From Dermacentor variabilis (taxonomy: Eukaryota > Arthropoda > Arachnida > Ixodida > Ixodidae): a stretch of DNA of 64,000 bases. The stretch lies in contig NC_134571.1 in assembly GCF_050947875.1 (NCBI RefSeq), positions 225,070,024 to 225,134,023 on the forward strand, in the 5' to 3' direction. Both the position numbers and the translations under genes were made by a program. Under the pieces are notes generated by a model. The model saw only the letters and a program-made list of their open reading frames with translations, had not been told where the DNA came from and did not search any database. Below, in pieces: positions 44,151 through 54,850 of the stretch; the stretch's first letter is position 1; every line of letters starts with the position of its first letter.

Positions 44151-45519
44151 ATGCGAAAGGCGACTGTCGCTCCCTTGCGCTATGATGGTCGGCGGCGCAC
44201 GCTGGCACTGTTATCCGCGGTTCCCATTGCTTCGTCTCCCTCTCGCACGATACAAAAGTTAGCGTGGTTGGCACAATACTCGTGCTACTTGGATCCAGAG
44301 CGCCTTTGGAATCGGAGAGCTCTAACACCCCGTGATAATTTGAAAGTGGTGACATCTTGCTGCCCGCGGCGCTTCCCTCCTCGGTTTCCCTCACGCGCCG
44401 ACGGCGCGAACAGCATGCTTGTTCTGCTTGGCCACCGCGGAGGGGCGGCAGAATTCGGTAGAGGCGCATGATTTCGGGCCCGTGGTGTAGAACATTTTGG
44501 AATTATGTGATAACAGCATAGAGAATGCTGAAGGTAACGTTTATGAGGAAGTTGGCTTCTTCTTAAAGCCGCATGAATGGAGCCGAAACGAGCTTTGAGG
44601 CGAGCTCTACACTCCAGACATTTCTTCCTGCCACATGATAAGATGCTTTACTTTGTGCACCCGATATAGTATTGCTTGCGGCACATCCCTCTGTGTTTGG
44701 CTCTTCTTTCTTGCCTGTGCGTGCATGCGCACTGCAGGTATTGGGCGTGCCCGCTTATAATCGATTAGTCGAGAGTGCATCACTCATCTATGCGTTTGTG
44801 TTAATGTGGAAGCGCCTTTCGCGCTGTGGCCTCTCAACTGGACAGGGCGGCTGGGCGAGAAAGCGTGCACATTCCCTGTACCCGCGAGAAAATTAAACGG
44901 CAGTCTGTACCCACTCATGCGTGCGTGGGCAGCCCAATTTAATGGAAATTCAAAAACTGGAAAAACGCGATGTGCGCTTGCTAGCGTTCATCAGCCGCAA
45001 TGCCACGGGTATACTAGCCATTAATATTTTTTTCAGAACCTGCATTCATTATATATAAGTCACTGACATACACATCAAAGTAAGCTAGAAAGAAACCTCC
45101 TTTATAAGCCACTATTTCGATTTTCAGTAAAAGAGGAAACGGATCCTAACAATCTAGAAAGTTGCCAACTCGAGGCTTCCCACATAACTGCTCTCAGCGG
45201 GAAGCAGAACTTATAGGGCTGAATTTCCAACTAACTGTAGACGACTTGTGCGTTGATGGCGTCCCAGCACAACAATCAGTATACTAAGGACAGCCCTATT
45301 TTTATGCAACGTACAAGTTGTGCAGTAGAAACACAGATGAGTAGGCCGGAAGAATAAAAAGAAATATGCAGAAACTCCGCTGGACTTGTTTTTTTAATGT
45401 GAACCTTTATTCAATAAAACATGAATAATGTACAAAACACTGTTTGGATCGACAGCTACAAAGGCTAGTGGCCGGTCCAATACAAAAATCACAAGGAGTT
45501 CAAAATTACAAGGAATTAC
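44151..45519. other. No recognised feature
   Basis: The first few hundred bases may be decayed 3' end of the Ty3 element. I find no LTR and no credible gene. Confidence 0.4.
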
Positions 45520-45815
45520 CAAATCCCCCAATTTCATTTGTCTTATCCCCAAATTTAACGTAGATCACCTCAAAATAGTAGTTGGGTACCCCTAAATTTC
45601 AAGTTGGCCCACCCGCAAACCTAAAGTTGGCCCACCCCGCGTTCAGTTTGGCCCACCCGCAAGTTTAGGTTCGCCAACCTCCAAATTCAAGTTGGCCCAT
45701 CTCCGAATTTGGGTCGGGTGATGCCCAAATTTCAGTTTGCTCACCCTTAAATTTCAAGTTGGCAAACACCCAGATTTATGTTGGCCCACACCGAAATTTC
45801 GATTGGCCCGCCCCT
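45520..45815. repeat. 22-bp tandem repeat
   Basis: About 13 diverged units with a 22-23-bp period, of the type aaatttcaagttggcccacc. The best units lie at 45590-45815. They are followed by a non-repeated block ggcttccccatgcatttatt through gaccaattttctgggcgttt (to about 45910) that I believe accompanies such repeats elsewhere in ticks. Confidence 0.85.
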
Positions 45816-46799
45816 GCTATAGGCTTCCCCATGCATTTATTATGGAGCACTATGTATCCTTATGGGAATTCTCTCTGACCAATTTTCTGGGCGTTTTGGT
45901 TATTACGTATCGCCCCTGAAGCTTCCGATAATCTAAATTTACACTATTACAATGATTAGACGTAGCTTCGCTGTCTAGGCAATGTGGTGCAAATACAACG
46001 CATTACCCGTTTTGCTTGACGGGCTGGGGTACTCTCTAAAGAATGCTTACGCATTAAAAATACAACATTTGCGGGTCGCTTTGCTACTAACAATAAAAAA
46101 AGGCGCCTTGCCTCGCAAACAATACTGTTATTTGTCGGAACAAAGTTCTTTCAGCCAATAATGCGCAGTTACTGCTCCTTGCGCAAGCCGCCACGCCTTC
46201 TTTGGGGCATCATAAAAGCTGTTTAACCATCTTAACGCTTCGTGCTACAGTTATATGCGCTACGGCACGGCATAGCGTTAGCACCGCACCGCAGGAAACA
46301 CAACGTGCAACGTTCGATGCGCCGAGCTAAGGTGAAAAACGGCACCAACGAAAAAGAAAAACCTAAGCAAAATGCAAGACCCATGCGTTTCCAAGGGCAA
46401 CGGCAGGGACACCAATCGTCCTGCAGAAAAACATGTGTAAAACCGATTCCCGAGAGAGAACATGCAAGGGGACAGGTGGAGGTGAGAAGGTCGCCCGGCG
46501 GCGCTAGAATTCAAAGAATGGCGGCACTTTGAAATTATCAAGGGACTTTAGAGAGCTCGGATTGGAAGGATCAGAGCGACCATTTGAAGGTGAAATTAGA
46601 AAACAGCCTGATGAGCTTAAGCGCTACGTTAAATCTTGCTGTCGCTTTCAATGCCCCGCGCTTCGAATAAAACTGCCATTTCTTTTTTTTTATTATAGAG
46701 TGCTCTGTTTACTCAGCCTACGTTCATATATACTACGGAAAAATCACCGACGATTACGATACTCCCTAATGCGAATTTTGAGCGCAGCTAGATAAGCGT
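45816..46799. other. Unassigned, with repeat-associated block at start
   Basis: 45816-45916 looks like the conserved flank of the 22-bp repeat. Beyond it I see no supported gene or element. Confidence 0.4.
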
Positions 46800-46965
46800 C
46801 TTCATTTCGCGATAATTGACGCAAGAATTTGAGAGAGACATGCAGCAGAGCTCAAGCGCTTCGGCTTTCATACATGACTCGTCGAAGGTTCCAGTGTAAT
46901 CGCTAGTGCCACTTGGCTTCCAGAAAGTACTGCGCAATTCGCGTCGTGCACACAATCAGATTAAA
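46800..46965 (-). repeat. Ty3 LTR scrap
   Basis: Minus-strand match to the outer part of the LTR at 57140-57413 and 11274-11551: gactcgtcgaaggttccag, ggcttccagaaag, gcgcaattcgcgtcgtgcac and caatcagatta at the LTR start. No internal sequence or partner LTR is next to it, so it may be a solo or truncated LTR. Confidence 0.65.
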
Positions 46966-47109
46966 AAAATCAAGAGAACCGTGAACGAGACCGAACCAAG
47001 CAAACCAAACAAGTGCGCGGTAGAGCAAACGCGAGCAGATGATAGTACGAAACGAGCGCTCAGGCGGGTCCGCGTGAAACCAGTTTCCCGCGCAGCTGTT
47101 CTCGTTGGT

Positions 47110-47894
47110 CTCCGCTTCTCTGATCCATACGCACGAAATCGGTTGCAACGGTCGAAGCTGTGGCGATAGCCCTGGCCATACGTGCCGCGGAAGCTAAGGG
47201 CCAATCGGCCTACGTGCTGACAGACTCGCAGGACGCCTGCCGCCTCTTCCTTGGGGGGGGGGGGGGGGGGGGCTTTACCGGGCTGCGTCTTCCGCATCCT
47301 AAGAACGGAACTCACCCTGGATTATTGCGTGACCTGGTGCCCGGCGCACACAGGGATAGCGGGGAACGAACGGTCGGACCGCTTGGCTCGAGGCATGACT
47401 GGCCGAGCCGCGGGCCACACCGCCCGAGAGAACACCTCGACACCCGGTGCGCCAAGAGAAATCCTCGAATTACAACGGCTAAGTAGGCGAACCAAAGCCC
47501 TTCCTCACCCAGACCTAGACAGGAGGCAAGCACGGGACTGGCGCCGCCTGCAAACAAACAGTTTCCCACATTTATACACGCTACACAAAATGTACCCAGA
47601 CAAATACAGCAACACATGCCCGTGATGCGAAGGAACACCGACATTGGAACACATAACATTCCAGTGCGCGTTACGTCCGGCGGCTGCCACCTCGCCGCTG
47701 CTCGACAACACTCTACATAACTGGTCGTGGGAGGCGCGACTCGCGGAAGTGGAATAGGGAAGCCAACTGGCGACCCTTGACCAGGCCCGGCGAGCCGCTG
47801 TAACCAGTGGGGCCGTGGAGGAGGGGCTCCACCCACCATAACCAAACAACCTCTATTACAATAAACGTTTACTCTCTCTCTCTCTCTCTCTCTC
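47110..47894 (+). mobile_element. I-type LINE 3' end, 5'-truncated
   Basis: Begins in RNase H: TVEAVAIALAIRAAEAKGQ, then SAYVLTDSQDACRLFL. A G20 tract (47253-47272) breaks the frame. After it, YCVTWCPAHTGIAGNERSDR gives the last RNase H block, with the GNE and Asp residues. DWRRLQTNSFPHLYTLHKMY, TCP then CEGTPTLEHITFQC, and a TSGAVEEG end follow. The element ends with ataaacgttta and a (TC)n run (47872-47894). Confidence 0.85.
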
Positions 47895-48261
47895 CGCTTC
47901 TCTGTCTTTCACGAGGCGCGTCTTTCATTTGCCACTCCGCGTTCGCTCTTTTATCTTCCACTGTCGCGCTCGTTCACACTCGTTTACAACGCCGACGCAC
48001 CCGACGCTCGCCGCAGGAATGGGCTATTAAAGCTGCGCTCTAAAACGGTTAGTTGTGCGTAAAGGACGTACAACACGGGTACGTTTTTTTTTTTCTGAAA
48101 GTAAGATAGTAAAGAGTCGAAGCGTAATGATGTGATTACATTTGCTGCAGATTGCTCAAATTTGCAGAGGCTATTTATTTGTGCAATAACCATTCAGTCG
48201 GGTTATCTTTGCCTGCCCGTTTCATGGTCTCTGGCATCCAAATGTGTCATTATTACCGCAC
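47895..48261. other. No recognised feature
   Basis: Short unassigned stretch. I see no gene or known repeat in it. Confidence 0.45.
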
Positions 48262-48435
48262 ACATGAGAAGGAAATTCACAAAAGAATAAAAATCGGTTG
48301 GAGCGCATACAAAGAAATTGTAAGCTCCTGCGCGGAAGCTTACCATTACCATTGAAAAGGAAGGTGTCCAATCAGTGCATTTTACCTGTTCTGACACATG
48401 GGGCCGGAAATTGGAGACTGACGAAGAAGCTTGAG
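48262..48435 (+). pseudogene. RTE relic, part left of the LINE insertion
   Basis: Thumb and C-terminal reverse transcriptase remnant: EIHKRIKIGWSAYKE, a frame change, then LPLPLKRKVSNQCILPVLTH and NWRLTKKLE. It stops at the target duplication and continues at 54289. The RTE copy is 5'-truncated at about 48262. Confidence 0.8.
48424..48435. other. 12-bp target duplication, left copy
   Basis: aagaagcttgag, repeated exactly at 54277-54288. Confidence 0.9.
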
Positions 48436-48479
48436 AGAGAGAGTAAAACATCTTTATTAATATTATTTGAATGGCGAGA

Positions 48480-51400
48480 GTAGTGTGGGAGGAACCCTCA
48501 GTCCAGGGTCCCTAAGATGATTCCGGCGATGTTTCGAGCCCGTTGTGTCACAGCTCGGAGGACCTCGGGAGGTCCGTCGCGGAGGGCATCGTCCCACAGC
48601 TCTTTGTTGCGTAGGGGGTAAAGGAGAGTTGGCAAGGGAGGAAAGAGGTTTGCAGTGCACTCAATCGTGACGTGGAAGATTGTGGGCGAGCTGCCACAAC
48701 CAGGGCAACGATCTGCATAACAGTGTGGGTAGAATTTATTGAGAGAGACAAGATTTGGAAAAGTTGCGGTTTGTAACTAGCGTAATGCCACAGCTTCCTC
48801 CCGCGAGAAGGACGGCGGTGGTGCGGCGTGGGTGCGACGAATGCGTGTATAATGACGGAGTATATCTTTGTAACGGAGCAAGGGATTCCCCCAGTCTGAA
48901 CTAGTCGCCTCACCACGCCGAGTCGCCAGGAGGGAAATTTCTCGGGCAACCGCATGTGTGCGTTCGTTACCCGGCAGCGAGGTATGACCAGGGGTCCAGA
49001 GTAAGTCGATGTGGGGAGGTGTGGTTGGTGTATTTTGCGGGATCTGTTTGAGAATTTGGTGCGCCGCTCTCGGGATGCCATGTCCTGATAGGAACGCCCG
49101 GTATGCCTGTTGCGAGTCCGTCAATATATACACTTCTCCAGGAACACGGATGGCGTATCGAATTGCAAGAGCAACACCGAGAATTTCTCCGTAAGCGGCA
49201 TTTGTTCCGCGCATTGCAGCAGAGTCTCTCAGGGATTCGGTACCATCCAAAACTACCGAGGTATAGCCCTCTTGAGTGCGTGATGTGTCCATGTATAAAG
49301 TATGTGTTTCCGGGATGTTTGCAAGCGTGCGGCCAATGTATCGTACACGGGATTTGCGCCGCCCTTTGTCATGCTCGGGGTGCATATTACGTGGCAATGG
49401 ATGAATACTTAGTACTTGGCGTATCGCTGACGACAAGATCGTTGGACGGGTTTCAGACTCAAGGGGTGGGACAGAGTATCCTAGACGTGTGAGAAGATGG
49501 CGGCCAGTAGGAGTGAGTAGGAGGCGCTGGCGATGGCTGACCCAATGTGCCTCTAGCAGCTCGCCTAGTGTGTTATGTGTCCCTAAGTTAAGGAGACGGT
49601 GTGTGGAAGTATAGTTCGGGAGGCCATGGGCCAGCTTTGTCGCTTTGCGAATCATTGCGTCTATGCGAAGTTGTTGCGCTTGGGTCAACCGCTGAAATGG
49701 GAGATGGTATGTAAGGCGGCTGATCACGCATGCCTCCACCAAGCGCAGCAGGTCCTCTTCTCGAAGGCCCGAGCGCCTGTTGGAGACCCTCCGGATCATG
49801 GCCAGAATTTGCTCAATCTGTATGGATAGAAGGGAAGCAGTGTAGTTTGACCTGCCATGCGCTTGGACGTGTAGGCCGAGGATACGAGCACGATTAACCT
49901 GTGGTATCGGTGTGCCATCCACGTGCACAGTGATAGGGGGAGTAGAGGAACGGCTCCGGGGGCGAATGATTATGAGGTCCGACTTTTCCGGAGCACATCT
50001 TAAGCCGCATTTTCTCGCGTACTCGGAAACTGTATCGACTGCTTGCTGCAGTCGGTCCTGGATGGCTCCGTCGGAACCCCGTGTCGACCAGATAGTAATG
50101 TCGTCCGCATAAATAGTGTGGCCGACATCAGGGATCTGGTCGAGTAGCCGGGGGAGCCCTGCGAGCGCGATATTGAATCGATTAGGGGAAAGAACTGAGC
50201 CCTGGGGAGTCCCACATCCTACAAGGCGAATCGTACCGGATCGATGCGGTCCCATTCCTACGGTGGCTGTGCGATCTCAAAGAAATGCGCGGCTACAGTT
50301 GTACATAGGAATTCCACAGTGTGAATGTGCAACATTGCGAAGGCTGAGGTCATGTTCAACATTATCGAATGCCCCTTTTAGGTCTAAGGCGATAAGTGCT
50401 CTCGTTTGGGCGGACAACGGAGGTCCTATGACTTCCTCCCGCAATTGTAAAAGCACATCTTTAGCAGACAGATGAGCCCGATATCCGAATTGAGAGTTAG
50501 AAAAGAATGATTTTTCTTCTAGGAAGGGCTGCAGACGCCGCAAGAGTACATGTTCCATGAGCTTACCAATGCAGGATGTTAGGGAGATGGGTCGTAAGTT
50601 TTCAACCTTAACAGGCTTGCCCGGTTTGGGGATCAGTGTGATGTCGGCGTGTCGCCACGCTTGGGGAAGCATGCCCTTGCGCCAGCAATCATTGAAGATA
50701 TGGGTGAGGTGGTTAATATCCGCGTCACTGACGTTACGAAGGGTGGCGAATTGGATGTGGTCGGCTCCCGGTGCCGTGTTGCGGCGTAGGTCTTGTGGGA
50801 CCACCCGCACGTCGTCAGATGTGATGTCTGCACGGAGCCATTCGTTCGCCTCGCCTATATAAGGATGGTCAGGGTACTGCAGCGGCGGGCCTGTGGGTAT
50901 TAAATGCTTCTCTAGCTCTCTGAGGAGTGTCGAGACGTCGTCCCTGTACTCGTGCATTAGGATGTACAGCTGTTGAAATGTTTTTCCCTTTGTTGTGGTG
51001 GGATCTGTGAGTGAGCAAAGAATCGACCACGTTTTTGCTGTGCTCAATGTGCCTGAGAGGCGATCGCAAAATCCTCGCCAGTTATTCCTCGTAACGATCT
51101 CTGCATACTCCTGAGATTCCCGTGTAATTTGATCTATACGTTTCCTAAGTGTGCGGTTGAGGCGTTGTCGTTTCCATCGTCGTGTCAACCCTCTGCGGGT
51201 TTTCCAAAGATGAAGTAAATGCGGGTCTACGTCTGGTGTCTCGGTTGTGGTGGGCAGTGTGCTCCTGGTGGCCTCTAGTTCTTGTGCGAGAGAGTCAAGC
51301 CAGCGTTAGTACCCTTGGCGCTCAGGTGGTTCCCGGCGACGTTCCCTGAATTTCGCCCAATCCGTTATACGCACATTTCGCTCGCGTTTGCGCGCACCCC

Positions 51401-52040
51401 GTAATGACAAGGTGGTCGCTACAATGTAGTGGTCACTACCAAGGTGCTCCTCTAAAGGCCCGTGTGCAACGACTGGGCCAGTATTGAGCACGAAGGTAAG
51501 GTCAGGGCAGGTGTCACGAGATAAGCTGTTGCCCATCCGAGTGGGGTGCTCTGGGTCGGTAAGCAGTGTGTATCTCATGTTACAGATGGCATTCCATAAG
51601 CGGGTCCCTTTAGCCTGCGATTTAACGTAACCCCATGCAGTATGCGGAGCGTTAAAGTCACCGGCCACCACACGAACCCGTCCAAACCTAACAAATTCTG
51701 TTAATAGGTGCTGAAAACAGTGCGTTCGCGAACGGGCGGAACTGTATGCATTGAGTATAAACAGACTCTCGCTGCGTTTACCTTGCGTAATTATTTGTAA
51801 TATTTGGTGAGGAATGTCAATGTTAGTGGTATGCATGCGACATGTAACATGTTACGAAACTAAGGCTCCCACAAGAGGAGAGACACCCGAGAGCGTGCTG
51901 TAGCCAGATAAAGAAGGGGTGCAATTGACTTCCTATAAGAGGATGACATCGGGAGGGTCCGTGGATGTGGCGATATACTGCTGTAGGGAACCTCGTTTTC
52001 GGCGGAATCCCCTACAATTCCACTACCACACCACTAGTTG
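48480..52040 (-). pseudogene. LINE ORF2: endonuclease, reverse transcriptase, RNase H
   Basis: Endonuclease: WNCRGFRRKRGSLQQYI, a stop within the LLQE-type block, VVAGDFNAPHTAWGY, LGSDHYIVATT. Reverse transcriptase: NLRPISLTSCIGKLMEHVLL, ALDLKGAFDNVEHD, GCGTPQGSVLSPNRFN, HTIYADDITIW with YADD intact. RNase H: LYMDTSRTQEGYTSVV, AYGEILGVALAIRY, VYILTDSQQAYRAFL, DLLWTPGHTSLPGNERTHAV, where His takes the usual last Asp. Finger: CPGCGSSPTIFHVTIEC. In-frame stops lie at about 51306, 50277 and 48777, plus two near the N-terminus. All the long open segments share one frame, so decay is light. Confidence 0.88.
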
Positions 52041-52537
52041 CTCCGCGTTACGCGGCGCCATCATCATCGCGAGAGGAAGCAGGCGGTCTTGCATAGGGAT
52101 GCGGGCGCCGGGTGCCCACATTTGAAGGTTGCGGCCGAGAGCCTTGGTCGGAAAGCGCGCTTTCGTTGTTACCGCTAAGCTCAGGAACTTGCAAGCGTGC
52201 GCAAGTGCACTCTATACATGATTTCACTTGCTCCGTAATCCCTATTTGAAGGACCTACATTTGGCGTTCTATCCTGTCCAGAGCCGCCTGCATACTAGTG
52301 CTCATGTCTGCCACAAGCGCATCCATTTGTTTTTGCAGGCGCTCACAGCGCGCCTCCATGCATGTCACGACGTAGGCGGGCTATTTCTATTAGAGGATCG
52401 GGATTTGGTAACGAATTGGTAACAGGGGAAGGGGTACAGAGAGATTTACGGGGCGGAGCGAGCTGTGGGGGACACTCAGCCCGACCTACCTACCGAGCCC
52501 GACCTACCTCCATTGCTGTTTTCTTCTCAGGAGTCCG

Positions 52538-54022
52538 CTACACCCCTGAAGGGACCAGGGTCACTTTGGCTGGGGCGTTGGTCGTCAGGGCCTTTTTGTA
52601 GGGTTGTTGGGAAGATGGGGAAGGAGGACGCTTCTCTGGGAGGCGCACGGATGCCTTGCGGGATCGAGCCCGAGACTTCAACTTGCGACGGGATCTCGAA
52701 CAGGTCTCCGACCGGACTTTTCTTGTCTCCTTCGTTGGGGCGCGCGACGTTCGAGTCTCCGCCGTATCTGTGGTAGTGGTCGGGTCGCTGGAGGGTTGGA
52801 CTTCACGCTGCTCTTTCTCGAGAGCTTTCCGCACCCAAGCTTTGTTCAGTGTCTGCCTAGCACGCCGCGGACAGTTTGGATCCGCTGTAGGGTGGGTCCC
52901 GTCACAGGATCTGCAGTTTGGGGTGCACGGATGTGACGGGGCGGGGTTGTCAGTCCCGCACGTCGCGCAAATGACCACGTGCGGCGTAGGACAGTAATCA
53001 GCCCAATGGCCGAGCTTGTGACATATCTTGCAAACCAGTTGGCGGGGTCGATGGAGGTAGCAGCGGAGTTCTGCACCATAGAAACGCACGTAGCGAGGCA
53101 CTTTAAGTCCTTGAAATGTTACCAACGCAACGTTGGTTTGACCCATCATTCGTGCTTGAAGTATTTGAGTTCCAGGAGCCACAAGCTCATCCACCAGCTT
53201 GGAAGCCGGTGTACCGGGCAAAAGGCCAGGAACAATTCCCTTGCATGAGTTGTCTGGGGCCGCAAAATACGTCGTGATGGGATAGACCCGCTGACCAAGG
53301 TTCAGCTCCCTCACCTTGTACAATGCGTCGGCTACGTGTGACTGGGGTGTGCTGATGATTGCCAAGTTGTGTTGAGGTCGCAGTCGGAATATGATGTCCT
53401 GACGATCATCGCTGGTCAAACCGGCTGCACTCCACAGTGCACTGGCGAGTTCTGGGCGCGTCCATTTATCGAGACAAACTCCTCCGTGAGGCCGCAGAAT
53501 TATCTTTTCATCATGCAAAGGAAGTTGAGGCAGGTTCTGATTCCGAATGCGCTTGCGTATGATAGGCTGGGAGGCGTCCGGAATGCCCAAGATGTTCTCG
53601 AAGGGTTGCGTCTTAACGCGCGTTTGACGGATGCGTCGCTTATGTATGACTGTCTTCCAACAGCCACCTGTGTCGTCGTCAGTTTTGTCGTCGTAAATGT
53701 TCGGGGCAGCATCTTCCTCCATCCTTTCCCCGGTCGGAGTGTCCACCTCTCGCTGTTGGGAGGGAAAATTGGCGACGATGGGATCGGTGGCCACTCCCGC
53801 GGTATCCACCTCGGGCGTCTTCGTTGTTGTTGAGGAACGCGCGCCGGCGTTCTCTATCGCCGAGTGCGTCTCCTGCTCGTTGGAAAATGACGTTGCGGTA
53901 AATTCTCCATCGAAACGGACCGGTGAATTGGCCGAAGGCCCCTTGCACGGCGGTTTAGAACATGGGCCTCGGAAGAGCTGGTCGCTTGGCGCTCTTGGTT
54001 CATGGTGTAGAAAACACGCCAA
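52538..54022 (-). CDS. LINE ORF1, 494 residues, zinc-knuckle protein
   Basis: Intact frame. The N-terminal third is acidic and Ser/Thr-rich (EMEEDAAP-like region, DDKTDDDTGGCWKTVIHKRR). A middle domain has FRLRPQHNLAIISTPQSHVA and QILQARMMGQTNVALVTFQG. Three knuckles follow: CKICHKLGHWADYC, CATCGTDNPAPSHPC, CRSCDGTHPTADPNC. The tail is Arg/Ser-rich (RSETCSRSRRKLKSRARSRK). The knuckle region binds RNA in this class of protein. ATG at 54022 is the first in the frame and leaves a ~250-bp leader. ORF2 begins roughly 500 bp downstream in another frame. Confidence 0.85.
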   Translation of the reverse strand: MACFLHHEPRAPSDQLFRGPCSKPPCKGPSANSPVRFDGEFTATSFSNEQETHSAIENAGARSSTTTKTPEVDTAGVATDPIVANFPSQQREVDTPTGERMEEDAAPNIYDDKTDDDTGGCWKTVIHKRRIRQTRVKTQPFENILGIPDASQPIIRKRIRNQNLPQLPLHDEKIILRPHGGVCLDKWTRPELASALWSAAGLTSDDRQDIIFRLRPQHNLAIISTPQSHVADALYKVRELNLGQRVYPITTYFAAPDNSCKGIVPGLLPGTPASKLVDELVAPGTQILQARMMGQTNVALVTFQGLKVPRYVRFYGAELRCYLHRPRQLVCKICHKLGHWADYCPTPHVVICATCGTDNPAPSHPCTPNCRSCDGTHPTADPNCPRRARQTLNKAWVRKALEKEQREVQPSSDPTTTTDTAETRTSRAPTKETRKVRSETCSRSRRKLKSRARSRKASVRLPEKRPPSPSSQQPYKKALTTNAPAKVTLVPSGV

Positions 54023-54276
54023 GGCAGCTATGGCCCCGGCAGGGGCAGCCGCGTTGGAACTGCTTCAGAGCTGTAGAGGCGCGGGGAGCGGCAACAAAGT
54101 CCCGGGAAGAAAAGGCGGTCGGTGGGAAACGGCGAGAAAGCCGCTTGCCATATTACTCCCGGCAAAAGCGGCCCGGGCAAGGGCGGTCAAGGGCGGTCGG
54201 TGAAGGTCGCGTAGTCTCGGTGGTTGCGGAGCGCGCCGACGACACGTCCGTTCACTTCGGCCGACCGATTGGAACC

Positions 54277-54288
54277 AAGAAGCTTGAG
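54277..54288. other. 12-bp target duplication, right copy
   Basis: aagaagcttgag, identical to 48424-48435. Confidence 0.9.
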
Positions 54289-54596
54289 AACAAGTTAAGG
54301 ACTGCATAAAGAGTGATGGAACGAAGAATGCTAGGCATAACGTTAGCGGTTTAGATCAGACAGCAAATGGGTATAGCCGATATTCTAATTGAGAGTAAAA
54401 GAAAGAAAACGGAGCTGGCCAGGTCATGTAATGCGGCGGTTAGATGACCGGTGGACGCTTATGGTTACAAAATGGGTGCCAGGAGACGGGAAGCGCAATA
54501 GAGTAGGGCAGAAGACTAGGTGGGGCGATTAAATTAGGAAATTCGCGGGCGGTAGTTGGAATCGGTTGGCGCAGGACAGGGGTAATTGAAGATCAG
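54289..54596 (+). pseudogene. RTE relic, part right of the LINE insertion
   Basis: Continues the reading at NKLRTA, then RVMERRMLGIT, RQQMGIADILIESKRKK and a WTLMVTKWVPGDGKRN-type end block. It belongs to an older, more diverged RTE copy and stops near 54596, where a second RTE 3' end begins. Confidence 0.75.
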
Positions 54597-54850
54597 AGAG
54601 AGAAATGGGCATGGGCAGGACATGTAATGAGGAGGGAAGATAACCGATGGTTATGAAGGGTTACAGACTAGATTCCAAGGGAAGGGAAGCGTAGCAGGGG
54701 GCGGCAGGAAGTTAGGTGGGCGGATGAGATTTAGAAGTTTGCAGGAACGACATGGCCACAATTAGTAAGTGACCGGGGTAGTGGAGAAGTATGGGAGAGG
54801 CCTTTGCCCTGCAGTGGGCGTAATCAGGCTGATGATGATGATGATAATGC
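54597..54850 (+). mobile_element. RTE 3' end, separate copy
   Basis: Reads EKWAWAGHVMRREDNRW, then IPREGKRSRGRQEVRWADEI and the end block, followed by gcctttgccctgcagtgggc and a (tga)n tail. It repeats the same C-terminal motifs already seen in 54289-54596, so it is a second 5'-truncated insertion beside the first. Confidence 0.8.

Larger units (their letters stand above)
48436..54276 (-). mobile_element. I-type LINE, apparently full length (5.84 kb)
   Basis: Minus-strand element bounded by a perfect 12-bp target duplication. From its 5' end (54276) come a ~250-bp leader, an intact zinc-knuckle ORF1 (54022-52538), and an ORF2 that keeps one reading frame from endonuclease through RNase H, broken by a few stops. 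A CPGCG finger and a short 3' region ending in aataaagatgttttact plus (tc)n follow. It is the best preserved element in the window and inserted into an older RTE relic. Confidence 0.9.
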
